A stretch of 64,000 bases of DNA. Origin: Mortierella sp. BCC40632. Its lineage: Eukaryota; Mortierellomycota; Mortierellomycetes; Mortierellales; Mortierellaceae. The notes under the pieces were generated by a model. That model did no database searches. It had not been told where the DNA came from and saw nothing but the letters and a program-made list of their open reading frames with translations. Location of the stretch: assembly GCA_011634665.1 (NCBI GenBank), contig WAEK01000002.1, positions 62,001-126,000 of the forward strand. The letters run 5' to 3'. Shown here piece by piece: positions 11,604-25,450 of this stretch; within the stretch, counting starts at the first letter, position 1; the number at the start of each line of letters is the position of its first letter. A program made the translations under genes and the position numbers.

Positions 11604-12079
11604 CTCTCACCCTTTCCACCATACCATCTCTTTGCATCTTTCTGGGTCGCGCGTCTCCCACCGACCTTTTTTCCTCCATCCGCGCCCCTGTCTCGATCCT
11701 TGACCTGATCGTACCCATCCTCATCACTTTTCGCCACCTCTGACTATTTCTTTCAGGGTCTCATTCTCTCATTTTGCTTCTTTCGCCTTGGCCATTCGGC
11801 TCTGCTCCGGGAAAAAAGGAACTGTCTGCTCAGTTCACAGGCCCACATTCCCACTCTCAGGCCACCCCCCGAAGCAAAGTAAAAAAAGAAAAAAGAAAAA
11901 GAAAAGAAACGCCTTCATTTCCAGCAATCCGACATCCTTTTTTTTTTTTTTTTTTTTTTTTGTCTTTCCATCTCGTTACGGCATCTAATCCTCATCGCTA
12001 CTTTAGCATTCCTATCAACAGCAACATCAACAACAACAAAAAATAACCATCCACTTCACAGACAGAACAAGGTCTAATC
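10074..12079. other. Divergent intergenic region between MVP1 and the Rictor-family gene
   Basis: About 2 kb between two genes read outward, so it should hold both promoters. It contains a CT microsatellite (11551-11598) and poly-A/poly-T runs near 11428 and 11938. No convincing protein or RNA gene was seen. Confidence 0.6.
11551..11598. repeat. (TC)n microsatellite
   Basis: About 24 TC units in the intergenic region upstream of the Rictor-family gene. Confidence 0.95.
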
Positions 12080-12967
12080 GTGCTTACAATGTCTCGGAGA
12101 GATGCATCCTCGGAACTCGTCCCTGAACCATCTTCATTGATATCTTCTCTGGCAGCAACAGCGCCACTGCCCGATGCCGCCGCAGAGGCCCCAGGTGTAG
12201 ACGAGCTGGAACTTAGGATGGATGGACCAGCATCCTGGACGACTTCTCAAGGAGACGACGCAGACACAGCTTTGGCTCAGCTCGATGACGTTGATATGCA
12301 AGACTCGGATCCAGATACAACAGACCAGTTTGATCAGGACCCCGACGACCCTGAGCATGATCTGGTAAGGAGAGGGGTCGGAGAGAGACTCCATGGGAAA
12401 GGGGAGGGGGGGAAGATCCTGGTTCCATGGATAGCGAGAGAGCAGTCCATGTGAGCCCTTTTTTCCCTAGGATTTTATGGTGCTAAGCAGTACTTTGTTT
12501 CGTGTTTGTGCTCGGGGAAATCACTTCTAGGACGAGCAGGATGACCTGGAAGCAAAGGTAAGCCAGGGTCTTGGAACAGAATGGCCTCCAGTCGCGATGC
12601 TCAGCTGCAGACTCTAAAACGTGTTCCAACTTGTTCTTTATTGGCTCTTTTTGTAGATGGACGAACTATACCACGAGCTGCAGCTGAGAATGAAGGAAAA
12701 GGTACGAACTTTTATTTTTTTTTTCCGAGCTCCAGTCTTCGCTATTGAATTCTGTGGACCCATACATTTTTGTCTTCCTTACTCAAACTAGTCTCGTCTC
12801 GTCTCTCTCTTTTGATATCTCATCTAATCCTTTAGGAATCCGTCGAGAGCCTCCTAGAGGTAAGAGTTTTTCCCTTGGACTATTCTGCAACGACATGGAC
12901 AAGCCAGTATACTCTTCATTCAGCTTTCCACTCGGGTCTCGAGGACTGACTCGATGCTTTTCACGAT

Positions 12968-13001
<34 letters not shown>

Positions 13002-16000
13002 GTCTATCGCAGTAGAGATGTCGGGAATGAAGGAAATAACAAACCAAGGAACCAGGTCGAACGCGAGCTGCAGGCGACTATCCAGCGCATAGCAGAGATC
13101 AACCTTCAAATGGATTACTATAAGCAGCAAGCCTTTGACTCTCCCTTTGGTAAAGGTTTCTTTCCTCCAGGAGCGCACTTTTTTTTATTATGTTTATCTT
13201 TTTCATCTTTGCTAAAGAGCAGTATGGTAGGACGTCCCCTCTGACTCTTCTCGGACCACTTTGCAACCACCTTTTTTTCTATCCCCTCTTAGCCATCGTC
13301 CCGGACCAAATGGTGAAAGAGCCACAACCAACCTTCACTGCACCAACGGGCCGAAGCCACTCCAACTCATTTTCAACAAGCGACTATGCCGACAACGAAG
13401 ATGGTATTTTTTTTGTTTTTTTATTTTTTTTAGAAAAGAAAAGAAAAGAAAAAAAGCATGACGCCAATTATCACAGACTCGGCTTTGGGATCCGAACTAA
13501 CACTATCAGGTTTTCGCTCCTTCAACATCTGGTTCTTCCTCTCGAAATCTGTGTATTGATATTCATTTCTAGATCGACAGAGTATCCATTCCGTGATCAA
13601 TGACGTCATTTTCTCCTTAAGAGGTGTCCTTGACTCACCATCTGTCCGTCTGGAGCATCTTCTCAACCTGGTCAACATTTTGAAACAAAACCCCCATGCA
13701 CATCCAGCCTATCCATTACCAGAGCTTGTATCATGGTACGAATTATCTCTGACGGAGCACTTTTATTACCTTTTTTTTTTTCATTTTATTTTTATTTTTA
13801 TTTTACATCCCGGATGGTACATATTTTTGTCCGCATCTCAAGAGTATAATGACTGATGTTCCTCTTTTGTCTAAAATAGTCTTCGTCTCTGTTTGGCAAG
13901 CACAGTGCGAGAGATTCGCGTGAATGCTTATCGATGCCTCCGATTGTTGTCTGTGACAGGACCGCTCGGTCCAATCCTTATTGCGATGAGAGTCGATTTC
14001 TTTATTGTCAGGTAAGCTTTTTTTTTTCTTTCTATAACTACCTCCCCCCCCCCTTCTTCTTCCTCCTTCGAGGTATTCACCTAGACTGTAATGAGTTACT
14101 TAATGCGTACTGAACGGATGGCTACCTCTGAAACTCTAGGTCGCTCATGGCAGAATCTCGACTTGACTCTGAACGAATTGAAGCGTTGAAACTGGTCCGA
14201 TGCTTCATCTGGAACAGGGAAGGAATGCAGCACATACCTGATGGCGTCATCCGAGCGGTGATCGCCATTGCAGAACAACCAGATGAGAAACTCAGGAACG
14301 CCTGTTTAGAGACCTTAGGAGAGATGATCATGGCAGATCCTAAGCCCGTGGCGCGCTGTGGGGGCTTTAGAGCGGTGTTGATGGCATTGACTGACAATCT
14401 TCAGGATCTGTCAGAGGCATTGCTAAAAGTATTTCTCTATCTGCTGGAGAGCCCCGAAACGCGGAGTTATGTTCGATATGGCATGGATTCAGAGGTAGGT
14501 CATCATATTTGTGGCATGAAAAAAAAAAAAAAAAAAGGCTTCCCTTCCCCTTCTCAAACTACCCTAGGCTGAGTCCCGGTGAAAGGAGATGTTCATCTAA
14601 CAGTGCAAACTTTATTTTCTGGTGCCGGTGCTGTATTAGATGGTGATGTCCGTTTTCACTGATATTTATGCACAGGGTCCAAACTATGCGGACCGAGTCA
14701 AGGCAGCGGGGCGTATCATCACTTCAATGGTCAGATCATGGGCCGGACTCTTTGACCTATGTGCACACAAAAAACGGGCGATTAAATCATTGGTCCAAGC
14801 TATCAACTTGCCAATTCAGGACAATCGAGTAAGACTTGCAAAAAAGAGCTTCGTCGCCCCTTTTTTTTTTTTTTTTTCATTTGGGACTTTTTAGGCTAAC
14901 AACACTGGTCCCTGTCATTTTGGTGCTCAAACAAATCGGACTCGCTTTCTCTAGAAAGTGCTTTTAGACATGTTTTATGATATTTTCAGGATCAACAACC
15001 CAAAATGGCTAAAAGAGTTTTTGAGCGGAAAAAGTGGTAGGTTTTGCTATGGTCATTAGCTACCATCCTTTCCGGAGGTAATAGTCCACTGAGCTAATCT
15101 TTCTGTGTGAATTTTCGTCCTTTTTAAATAGTCAAACCGACTCAAGAGGACTTGGACAATTACAGAGTGGCCAATTTCCAAGCACTGGGACTCGTGGATC
15201 ACCATCAGAGTATTCTGCTCACGCTGTTTTTAGAAGCCGGATTGATTGAGGTGCGTACCCCAATGTGTCTATCATGGATCTAAAGCAATTAGTGTCTGTC
15301 ACGCACTCGACTCACCTCTAAAATCCCTGGATATAGGTCCTGGTCTCGCTCGTGGTGCAAGAAGGTCGATCGCCAAAACCAGGTGACATCGAGGGCAAGA
15401 AGGTTCTTCGAAAGGCGACCCTTTTGATCCCAGAACTGATGCAGCTATCCTTCAAGCTCTTGCCATCTGACAAGAGCATCCATGTCCAGTCATTACCGTC
15501 TCTTTTCAGAGTCGCCTCGAATTTTGAGGACCAAGTCCTTCGACATGTGGCGACCAACGCCTTTCAGTTCATTGATACTTTGAGCAGAACCACAAGTGGT
15601 ATCTTTACTGATATGTAAGTGGTGACTACTTTTCGCATGTCAAGCTTTGATTTGCGTAAAAAAGAGGGTTACCTTGACGATCAATGTAACCATTCTCTGA
15701 CGTGATATTTCCTTTTCTTTAGACTGGAGAGTAACCGTGGTCAGCGACAAGTAGACCGAATCAAACACAGGGTCGCAACACAAATTGACGAACAGAATTT
15801 CAGAGCTCTTCTCAATGACACCCAGGTAAAGGACAACATGCATAAAATAGAGCTGGATGATCTCTCGAGCCCCCGACTATGGTAGCTGACATGCCTCCTC
15901 CCTCCCCCGCTTTTTTTCTTTCTTTTCTCTGCCTTCAATATAGGTCTTGAGTACCAAAGATGTTAGTCGATGGAAATGGAATTTGATCCAAGAAATCATC

Positions 16001-17178
16001 CAAGGACCCATGTTGAACCCTCGCCGGCTCGATGAAGCGATCCGAGGCACCAAATTCACAAAGCGACTTTTGGCATTCTATCGACCCTTGAATCAGCGCT
16101 ATTCCAACCAGCCAGCAAACGAGGTAGCTATTACAAAAAAAATGGGATGTCGCTATGCAATCTTCTAGTCTCCCCCCCTCCTCCTCGCCCAAGTCACTGA
16201 ACCTTACACTCCTCTTTTTTTTTTCTCCCGCGTTCAACACAACTCTAGTGGAATCAATCATATACCAGGATCGGATGCGCTCTTTTTGAGACACTGGCCA
16301 ATGTCCCTGAAGGCGCTAAATATCTCGCACAAAACAAGATTCTGAGGTTGATTGCTGATGGACTAGCACAACTCGATCCTGTAAGTTTGCTTTTTACTAC
16401 CCTCTCCCTCTCACCCTTGCTGGTTCGTATTTGTTGAATTAGCCCTTCCTCTTCCCCCTTCACACACACACCCTCCTCCTCCTCCCTCTTTTTTTTTTTT
16501 GACTCGTTCATGTTTTCTCACTTTTCTTCTTGAATGAATCATAGATGCAAGGACATCCAGCATCAGACCCTATTTTTTCTCGCGAAAAAATGGAGCTAAC
16601 CATGACCTCTGGCTACTTTGAGATTCTGGGATCACTCTGCAAATCAAGAAGTGGCCTCAAGTAAGCAAATATGAGAGGTCAATGTTTATTGTATGGGAGG
16701 GGAGGAGGGGGTCCTCTCAATCATGTGAAAGGGAAAAGAGATGCTGACGAAAGGATTTCTCAAAACGATTTTTTTTTTCCTTTTTTCTTGACAAAAAAAA
16801 AATTAGACTGCTCGAAAAGTTCAAGATCTTCAATCTGTACTATCGACTGAGTGAACTAAGAAGTCGAGATGACATCGTGAAGCGAATTATCACTTCAATG
16901 GACTATGGCTTGTAAGTTTGATAGATGATACTTTTTTTTAAAAAAAAAAATACTGACTCGTCCTTTCCTTTCTTTTCACTTTCTCGGATAAAAAAAAAAA
17001 AAGGGGGATGGTCATCCTCGAGTGATTCTGTCCAAGATCATGACTTCAGGATACAAACATACTCGACTCTTTGCGACGCAGCACCTTGGTTCAGTCATCA
17101 AAAACGAAAAGAGCGACTTTAACGAATGGGCTGTCCGTCTATTGTGCACGCAGGTTCGGACCAGATCTTTTTTTATTT

Positions 17179-17222
<44 letters not shown>

Positions 17223-19981
17223 GGGAGAGGATGGAGATGATGGGATGGCTAACAAAAATGTTTTGGGGCGGAAACGATTTTTTTTTTTTCTTTCAAATTT
17301 TTAGCTCTGCGATCCCGCACTCGATGTTTGTCATATGGCTGTGCGTGCTTTGGACGAAGCCTGTTCGAACCGCAAGAACCTTGACCTGTTGATCAAATTG
17401 CGACCCACGTTGGACCATTTGGGCGAAGCTGGGAATCCATTGCTGTTACGGTTCCTGTCGACGTCGCATGGATTCCGGTATTTGAATGACATGTCCTATA
17501 TTGAAGTCGAGATGGATGATTGGTTTATGGTATGGACCCGTTTTTTTTTTCTTTTTTCTTTTTTCCCTTTCATATCTATGAGACTATATCGGCATTGCTC
17601 TGGGCATTAGGGCACTCTTTCCTCCATTCTAAACCCGTTTGTCTCCTCTGATGCTTGTAGTTTGCAAACAGACAGTACATGATCCAGATCGAGGTTAAAC
17701 TTGCCAAGGCAATGGAGCCCCAACGATTCAATCCTTTCTCAGAAGATGGCAAATTCGAAGATGAAGCCGAGCAGCAACTGGCGTAAGTTGGAAAAGGTCT
17801 TTTTTTTTTTTTGGATTCGCTTAGAGAATAGAGCAAGAGTTTGATGTGCTGATCCTTTTCCCTCACTCCTTTTAAAAAATAGGCGTGCAAAGGAGGTGCT
17901 TGCACCCCATTTCTATGGAGAGCTGACCAGGACGGAAGAAGGCTGCCAATTATTGCGAGCCAAGGGTCATTTCTCGGACTATGCTCGGTTTATCCGTGAG
18001 CACTGTGCAGAGAGTAAAGATGCCACCATCATCGGCGATCTCAAGTCTGTCCTCTGGGCTGTCGTAAGTACTTCCAAGGACTTTGCTATGCTAACCTTCT
18101 AATTGGATATAGTTTTGACATCAACTCTTTACTATTTTAACTACTCGATGGGATCTAGGGTCATATTGGTTCGACAAGGGGAGGTCTCCCATTCTTGGAG
18201 GATGAAGATCTCATAAAGTACATTGTTGGCATGGCTGAGCGTTCCAAAGTCCTCTCCTTAAAGGGGTAAGTATCCAAAGATTGACTGTCCAAGAAAACGA
18301 CTCTCCAAAGAGTTTTTTCTGATAGATTTTTTTTTGAATCCACTACTTTAGAACATGCTACTACGTCCTAGGACTTCTCTGCAAGACGACACAGGGTATC
18401 GAGATCTTGGAAGATTATGGATGGCAAGGAATCCTGCATATTGACCAAATACCTCAAGGACTTTGTCTTCCCAAGAATCTGGACCGATTTTTAGAGGTAC
18501 CGTGGAATGCAATTCAATGGTTTCATTGGCCTGGACCTGGGACAAGACATCTTTGCCATTTACTAACAATACAACTTCAATCCTTACAATTTGGGAAATA
18601 CCTCTAGATTCCACCATGGACATGTTATCGCGAACAAGTACCCCCACTGGTCATTCCTTTGGCCACAGAGGGCAACGCTGTCGAACGGGAAGTCCTCAAG
18701 GCAGCAGGCGAACTCGGAAATCATATTCTCACAAACGGAGCCTCCAAAAACCTGGCCAGGATCAAAGTCGAACATGCATCCCATTTCAGTAACCCTAACC
18801 TTTATGGCGCTGTCCTGAAATTACTTGGATACTATCATTTTCGACTTCCTATTCGACGCTTCATTCTCGGCTTGTTTGATATCAAGTTCGAAGGCTCTAC
18901 TTGGGAATGGTTAGACTTGGTGGAGAACAGCTATTCGAATCTAAATGTTCGAGGATCACCATCGAGCCCTCTTCCACAGAGTACTCCACAGACACCAGCG
19001 GCAGTCAGGAAGGCTATTCAACCTCCCTTCCCGATTGTAACCTCGGCACTCCTTCCCAATGGTACCAACAAAGTAAGGATAGATGGACAAGGTAGCCCGA
19101 GCTCGACCGCTGCTCCAAGTATATTGAGTCAAATAGATCGACTTGACTCTGCCTCTGCCTTGCAAAGTCCATCCCCAATCACATTGGATCCACCCGAGGG
19201 CTCACTCAACAGCCTTCTTCCGCTTTTGGGACCCAAAGAACAAAGAACAAGCGATCGTTTTTCAGAGTCTTTGCCAGAAAAGGATCGGATTCAAATCTTG
19301 GCCGAGGCACTCACTGTTCCTGAAGCTCAACAAGGCTTCGAGTCTGAGTTATGGACGAATGCGGAGCAAACTCTGGACTTGGGACCTGTGCATACCTTGA
19401 ACCAGGAAGAAGAGGAGAAGGAAAAGGAAAAGGAGGAAGAAAAGAAAAGAGAAGAGGAAGAGGGGGTCTCGAGGATGTTGGACCTTCCATTGGTTCCCAT
19501 CTCGAATCCACCCATCCCTCCACCCCCTCCATCTCTTCATGTCCTTGATATTTTGTATACCAACAAGCCATACCATCGCAATTTCGCCAAGGAGGCAGGA
19601 CTTGCTCCTCTTCCTCCAAGAGTCAAGGTTCTTCTTCCCTCTTCTGAAGAAGATGAAGGTCATGATGAAGGAAGAGAGGATCATCCTGGACCGGAACGAC
19701 CTTTTGCAAGATTATCTCATGGGCTGTTGGATTTATCGGAGAGGGGTTTAGGGAGTACCTCATTTTATTCACGTTCCCCGACGTCGACCCCACCACCTCC
19801 TTCTTTGAATGGAAAATCAGACAGGACCAAGGTCGTGGTAGGATTCAACCCCCCACCAAAACCGAAGCCTTTACCCGACTTTTCAAAGTTTTTGGTCTCT
19901 TCTCGACCTCGACGTCAATACCATCCTGCGATCCTTGCCGCTCGATCCTCCAATGCACAACAACAACAACAGCAACAGTAA
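12080..19981 (+). CDS. TSC11: TORC2 scaffold subunit of the Rictor/Avo3/Ste20 family
   Basis: Core subunit of TOR complex 2, which drives AGC kinases (Ypk/Akt type) controlling actin, sphingolipid synthesis and membrane stress. About 25 exons give roughly 1,600 residues. The N-terminus is acidic and disordered, then a coiled-coil/HR1-like helix (MDELYHELQLRMKEK ... NQVERELQATIQRIAEINLQ). Helical Rictor repeats follow: HSVINDVIFSLRGVLDSPSV, ASTVREIRVNAYRCLRLLSV, ALKLVRCFIWNREGMQHI. The Rictor_V-like core is CYYVLGLLCKTTQGIEILED near 18355. After ESTW at about 18900 the last exon becomes a low-complexity Ser/Pro tail with a Glu/Lys-rich stretch and a final poly-Gln. Exons of only 27 (12531-12557) and 24 bases (12836-12859) lie near the start. 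ATGs at 12080 and 12089 are both possible. The gene is convergent with EFR3. Confidence 0.85.
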
Positions 19982-20105
19982 TAATGATGATGATGGTATT
20001 GGACTTTGGTGGTGTATGCTCCTCCTTAATAGAACTCCCTTTTTTTTTTTTTTTTTTTTTTTTTCCTTTTCTTAAAAAGTCGATCACCATAATAAAATGA
20101 AGAAA

Positions 20106-20136
<31 letters not shown>

Positions 20137-20465
20137 TTAGGACAGCGAGAAAGAAGGGAGAGAGAGAGAGAGAGAGAGATGAGGAAGTTGACAGAATCCC
20201 TTTCTCTCTCGTTCTCGCCTCCCCCCCTATTCGCCTGGTCCCGGACATCACTTTAATGAAATACAAAGGGCATGAGAAGAGGGAAAAAAAGGGGGCTATC
20301 ATCACGAAAAGCATTAATTTGTATTTGGAGGAGGGAAGGAGGGGGGGGAGAAAAAAAAAAAAAAAAAAGGTCATAACATCAAGAGCCTATGTTGTTGTTG
20401 ATTGTTTTGAGAGGAGAGGTATGTGGAGAAAAGAAGAAGAAAAAAAAATTCACCCAACTCTCTTA
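19982..20465. other. Convergent 3' intergenic region
   Basis: Shared 3' flank of the Rictor-family gene (+) and EFR3 (-), with a poly-T run at about 20040-20064, two AG tracts and a poly-A run near 20352. No gene seen. Transcription must end for both genes within about 480 bases. Confidence 0.6.
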
Positions 20466-23400
20466 TTAGTATGGAGGAGTGACCAAAGACACCTTGGATT
20501 GGTTCGTCGACGGCACTTGGACTTGAATCGTATTCAAAAGATCAGCCAAATCTGGTCTAGACGATGCAAGACTCGAAGGTTGAGTCGTCGCCAAGGTCGA
20601 ACTCTGCTTGCTTAATCCATGTCCTCCTACTCCTACTCCTCCTACAATACGCGCTGATTGCGCATATGCAGGATGAAGATATCCACTCCGGTGAGGCGAT
20701 GGTGACACTCCCCGAGATTCACTCCCTGCGGACGAACTCGCCGTCTCACTTGCTCCATCCACTGAACTATGTGCCTGGGCCGCAGTCGCCAAAGCTGCCT
20801 TAAGTTGGTCCACCCCGATCCGCTTGCCCGCCGAAAGAGGCGTCCAGGGTCGATCGCCTCCTCCATTTCCATTCATCAACGACAATCCCATCGACGGCTT
20901 TCGCTTGGGTGTGGCCGTGGCCGAGGTTTGAGTTGATTCTTCTGCTGCCTCATCCAATGGTCCCAATAGACCCGAGGCCAATGTTGCTGTCGAGGTCGTC
21001 ATAGCCGTCGAAGTCGTCGTGTCATGGTGATGAATCTTGGGCAATGCCCATTCCTCCAGATGCCTCGATATCCGGATGCGACCATCCGCTCGCTCTGACC
21101 GGTGAATAGCTGGTCCCTGGGACAAAGGTGTGATATAAAGACCGTTCGCAAAGGCCTTTTGACCGTGCGGAGTCGTCATCTGCAAATTCGGCTGACTCTC
21201 GGGACTATAGGCCAATGTCAATCGGTCTGCTGCTGCTCGGAATCGATCCGAGACCGTGGTCAGGAGCGTTACCAGATGGTCCCGGGCCAAGGGATGGCTC
21301 AACACAGGATCGATCGGCTCCGAAGGGGTCTCCCACTGGTACCCCGTTGTGCGCACAAGCGACTCTTGATTCTCATAATAAATTGGGATCCATTGTGATT
21401 CACTTTCCCTGGATACCTGGATATCCTGTAGATACTTGAGAGGCTCGGCCATGCCATAATTACTCGCCGCCTTTTGGAGATAAATCACAATCACTGTCGC
21501 TAGAGCACGTTTCCGTGCAATCAGATGAGTCTCTGCCTGTTGAACCTCAATTTCCTCAGCATAGGGCTGAAGACACCATTCCTGGAGTGAAAAGAGCACA
21601 GGCACAGCCCGCATAAACTCGTCATCCTGGAAACGACTAAACAGTGCACGCAAAATTCCATAGATCGCCGCCATATCCGTCGGTGTTGCAGAAGGAAGAC
21701 GTGCATAGGTGTGAAGCATCTGGTGGGTGGCAGCGCGGAAGTAGAGATCACCTGAAATCGTTGGCACAGGTGACTCGGCGGAAGCAGAGGGTCCAGATCC
21801 ATACGACGAATGGTCGTCATCTGTGGTCAAAAATGTGATAAGCGATTGTGCAAACGCCGCTCGTACACCTGGGTTCTCGTCCAGCATTAACCCAAGGCAT
21901 GGCGTCAGAATATCAGATGAGACCCCCATCGTGTTGAAGCTAGCCTCTTGTTGGCCATGGCTCTTGCTCGTCTTGATCACTGCGGTAAGGCAGCGAAGCA
22001 GTGTCTTTCTAAAGTCGACCGTCGGCACTCCATCGATTGTCTCTGGCTGAGGAATGACACTGACCTGGAAGGACAGCTTGTTGGCAATATGTGAAATGAT
22101 ATTGGGAACCTGATTTGCATAGTAGATATGTGTAGCCAGACCACCTAAGGATAGAACATTGACCCAGCATAGATAAAATCAGGACAATACAATGTGGTTT
22201 ATGAGGTAAGAATGGGAAGCCATTACTGCGGATAATCGCGGATAATCACCAAGAACGCTCGCACAAGAGCTCGCAACACCAACATCGACAACAGCAAAAA
22301 CAAGACATGGGGGCCAATTGGAACTTACCGATGCTTCGAACAAGACTGTCCTGCAGCAAGGTCTCCAGGACCAGATGCTGACTTGATTCTCCTTCTTTGC
22401 TTAGTGAGGCTGACTCGGAAAGGGATTTCGTCAGAGAGGTCAAGAGAGAGTTGAGGACTTCAAGGACAGGGATACCGATCAGCGAGAGTGGGGATACTAG
22501 GATAGACTCGAGTGCAGAGACAAGTGTGTTCCTCTTTTGGAGCTGCAACGTGAGATCTGGTGTGGTAACCTCGACTGCATCGATGGAGGCAATGATTTCG
22601 TTGACGACCATGTGTCGGAACTGTGGTTGAATGAATCCAAGGATGGTCCGGATCATGCTGACTCCAAAGGCGCTCGGCCACCAAGGGCTGTGGTCGTCTA
22701 GGTAAGCGAAGGTTGGTACCAGAGTGTGTCTTACATAGCCGCCATTAGGTGTGCTAAAGAGGGTACGAAGACACCTCAGTGCCTCGTCAACCACATCCTT
22801 GTCCGTTACCAATGCCTCGCCATCCGTGGAGATGGATGGGCGGGGTGAAAGTCCAGTAGAGGCACTGACGGGTTCGCGGAAGAGAGGCTGTGGGATTCCA
22901 GTCTTAGAGTCGATCAGGCAGTCGAGGATTGGAGGCAGAACCATGTTGAGCTGAGCCTTGTAATCGCACGAATAGAGTGCGCTCGAAGCAACAGCGCTCC
23001 CGATCGCGGTCAGTCCCAGGAGACGATACCTAGAACGCGTTTGGGACGGTTGGTGAGTGAAACAAAAGATATGGGCCTTTAGCAGAGAGCATTTGATTGG
23101 ACGATGATCTACAAGATGATACAGTGGGCGGCTCTTTTTAACAGATGGCGCGACAAAAGCCAAGGCGCGAGAAGGCTTACCGATCAGCGTCATCACCCGA
23201 GTGGGTGGCGATGCTTGCAAATCTGGAAATGACCCGCTCATAAAGGGTACGGAATTCAGGGTCAACACCAAGGGTCGAGCCGTCGTAGGCTGAAGCAAAG
23301 CAGGAGAAGACTGTCTGGCAGTGGCGGACGATATCAAAGTCGGAGATATCGACAAGGATGGCATCGAGGATGACTATGACGTTCTTTGAAAAGATGTTGA

Positions 23401-24350
23401 GGTGCGCCTTATTCGAGAGCACTAGCGTGCGGATAATCTCGAGCGAACAGTGGACATCGCTATCCCATCATTCGTTTCGGCGTCGAACATCCAGGAGTCG
23501 GGGGCGAAAAAATGGCGTAGGATAGAGTCAGGGAGAGAGACAAAGAGTCAGAAAGAGAGGGAGGACGTGTATATGTGTATGTGTAAGAGATGATAACCAA
23601 GGTTAGCAAATATACGACCATGTGCTACTCTTTAGGTCCTAGTGGTAATAGCCCCAGTATACTGCACAAGAAAGAGAGGCAGGAAGGAGGAGATTGAGAG
23701 AGCGGCAGAGGTTCCTGGCTGACCAGTCACTCACTCCACCCCCTATTAGCCAATTAACCTTAACACGGACAGCGCGCTCACTGCTCAGTCCAATCGACCC
23801 GCAGGCCACCACTCTTGCCGGTTCATTTCCTCGATACCGCATGGTCCTCTCGCTCTCCATTGTCTTTGACTGAGAAAACCTTTTGGCTCTATTCTTATGG
23901 CTCCCATTCGATATTCACCCTACTTTTCTTTCATTTTTTTTTTTTTTTTTTTAAAAAAAAGACTTACGAAAACCGCTTCTTGCGAAAGTCGCGCAAGACT
24001 CTTCGTTCGATATAACTGCCAACCTTGGTCAGTTTGGCGGGCTTGGCGGTCGTGTAGTAGACCAGGTAAGACAAGTCGCTTGACTTGGGGCCCTTCTCTT
24101 CTGGACGAACAGGGTAGCAATTGTTGACAAGCGACGCATGCTTAACGTATCGGCTGGGGATCAGGGACGAGTGGGTCGCAGTTGCATTTGAGGTAGGAGT
24201 AGCCACAGGTCCGGAAGGGAGTGGCGGCACGGGTGGCGGCGCATAGCGCGCATCATCGTAAAAGTCGCCGATGGTCGAAACAGAACCGGCGCGTGAGCGG
24301 ACAGACGGTGGCCGTGAGGAGGAGGAGACGGCAGAAGTAGCCATGGCCAT
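20466..24350 (-). CDS. EFR3: Efr3, plasma-membrane anchor of the PI 4-kinase Stt4 complex
   Basis: Efr3 is a HEAT-repeat-like peripheral membrane protein that recruits Ypp1/TTC7 and the kinase Stt4 to the plasma membrane to make PI4P. Exons are 24350-23968, 23459-23181, 23029-22329 and 22144-20466, giving 1,013 residues in frame across all joins. Exon 1 has a Ser-rich start, then the family's conserved region SRYVKHASLVNNCYPVRPEE and a basic run RRVLRDFRKKRF suited to acidic lipids. Helical repeats follow (HLNIFSKNVIVILDAILVDI, YRLLGLTAIGSAV, GVRAAFAQSLITFL). The C-terminal 300 residues are Ser/Thr-rich and disordered, ending KVSLVTPPY. A second ATG two codons in (MATSAV) is also possible. 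Intron 1 is about 508 bases, unusually long for this window. Confidence 0.87.
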
Positions 24351-25394
24351 AGTCAGAATTGGGGTTGGGGGGAGGTGAAGAGAGGAGTTAGGATCGAGGG
24401 TGTGACAAAGGATGTGGAGCCACGAAGCGGTCGTTAGTAAGGTGGTCCGTGTGTGTGTGCGTGTGTGTGTGTGTGTGTGTGTGCACGGATGGGATGGATC
24501 GATCAGTCAAAAGCGAGATCGGATGGGGCGATACGCGGAAGCTTAAGGCGAAAACGCAGTCCGGAAAGGGATCAAAAGAAAGAGAACCGTTAAGAGATGG
24601 GGACCCGGAAGAGAGAGATCGGATTGTTGAGAAAGAGAAAGAGAAAGAAAGAACAGATGGGATATAGATGGGATGGATGGATTGGATGGGATGGATGATG
24701 GGATGAGATGGATGGGAAATCGGATGGACGCAAAATGAGAACAAACGGGGAAGAGAAAGAAAGAGAAAGAAAAGAATAAAAAAGGCTTTGAAGAAGAAGA
24801 AGAAGAGTCTCCGAGCGGATGATGATGAAAATAAAAAAGAAAAAGAGAAACAGAGACAAAAAAAAGTGAGAGCGGGCCAGCAAAGACAAAGAGCACAGAG
24901 GCCAGAAGGAGACGGGGCCAAGGGAGCCAGGACCAGGGAGGAGCCGCAGAGGAGCCGCACAGGCTGTGAGTGCCGCGCAGATTGCGTGTTGAGTGAAAGA
25001 AAATGACAGAGAAAGAAGAGAGCAGCAACAGCACCAGCGCCAGCACCAGCGCCTCAACTCTCTCTCTCTCAGCAAATGCTCTCTAAAAAACTGAGAGAGC
25101 AGGTTGTTCTATCAGCAGTAATTTCGACGTTTTCTTATTCTCTCATTCATCCCATGGTCGATCTCTCAACCATACTCTGATGTCACAATTTCTTTTCGAT
25201 TTTTCTTCGGGCCTTTGCCGATCTCTCCCCGTCTTTTATCTCTTCCCCTAGTTCACCTCATCCACCTCGTTTTTACTCACCCACTCACTCTCTCTCTCTC
25301 CCCTTTGCTCTTCCCTTATCCACTATGCTGACCACAGTCATCCACCCCTGAACCGTTACGCGGAACGAACTCCCTGCTCTCTCTTTCTCATAAA

Positions 25395-25450
<56 letters not shown>

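Noticed and set aside
20097..20615. Plus-strand frame across the EFR3 3' end
   Set aside because: Antisense shadow of the EFR3 last exon joined to AG repeats.
24388..25075. Long minus-strand open frames upstream of EFR3
   Set aside because: They are built from GT, GATGG and AAAG repeats, lack splice context, and show only low-complexity Ser/Leu/Phe sequence.
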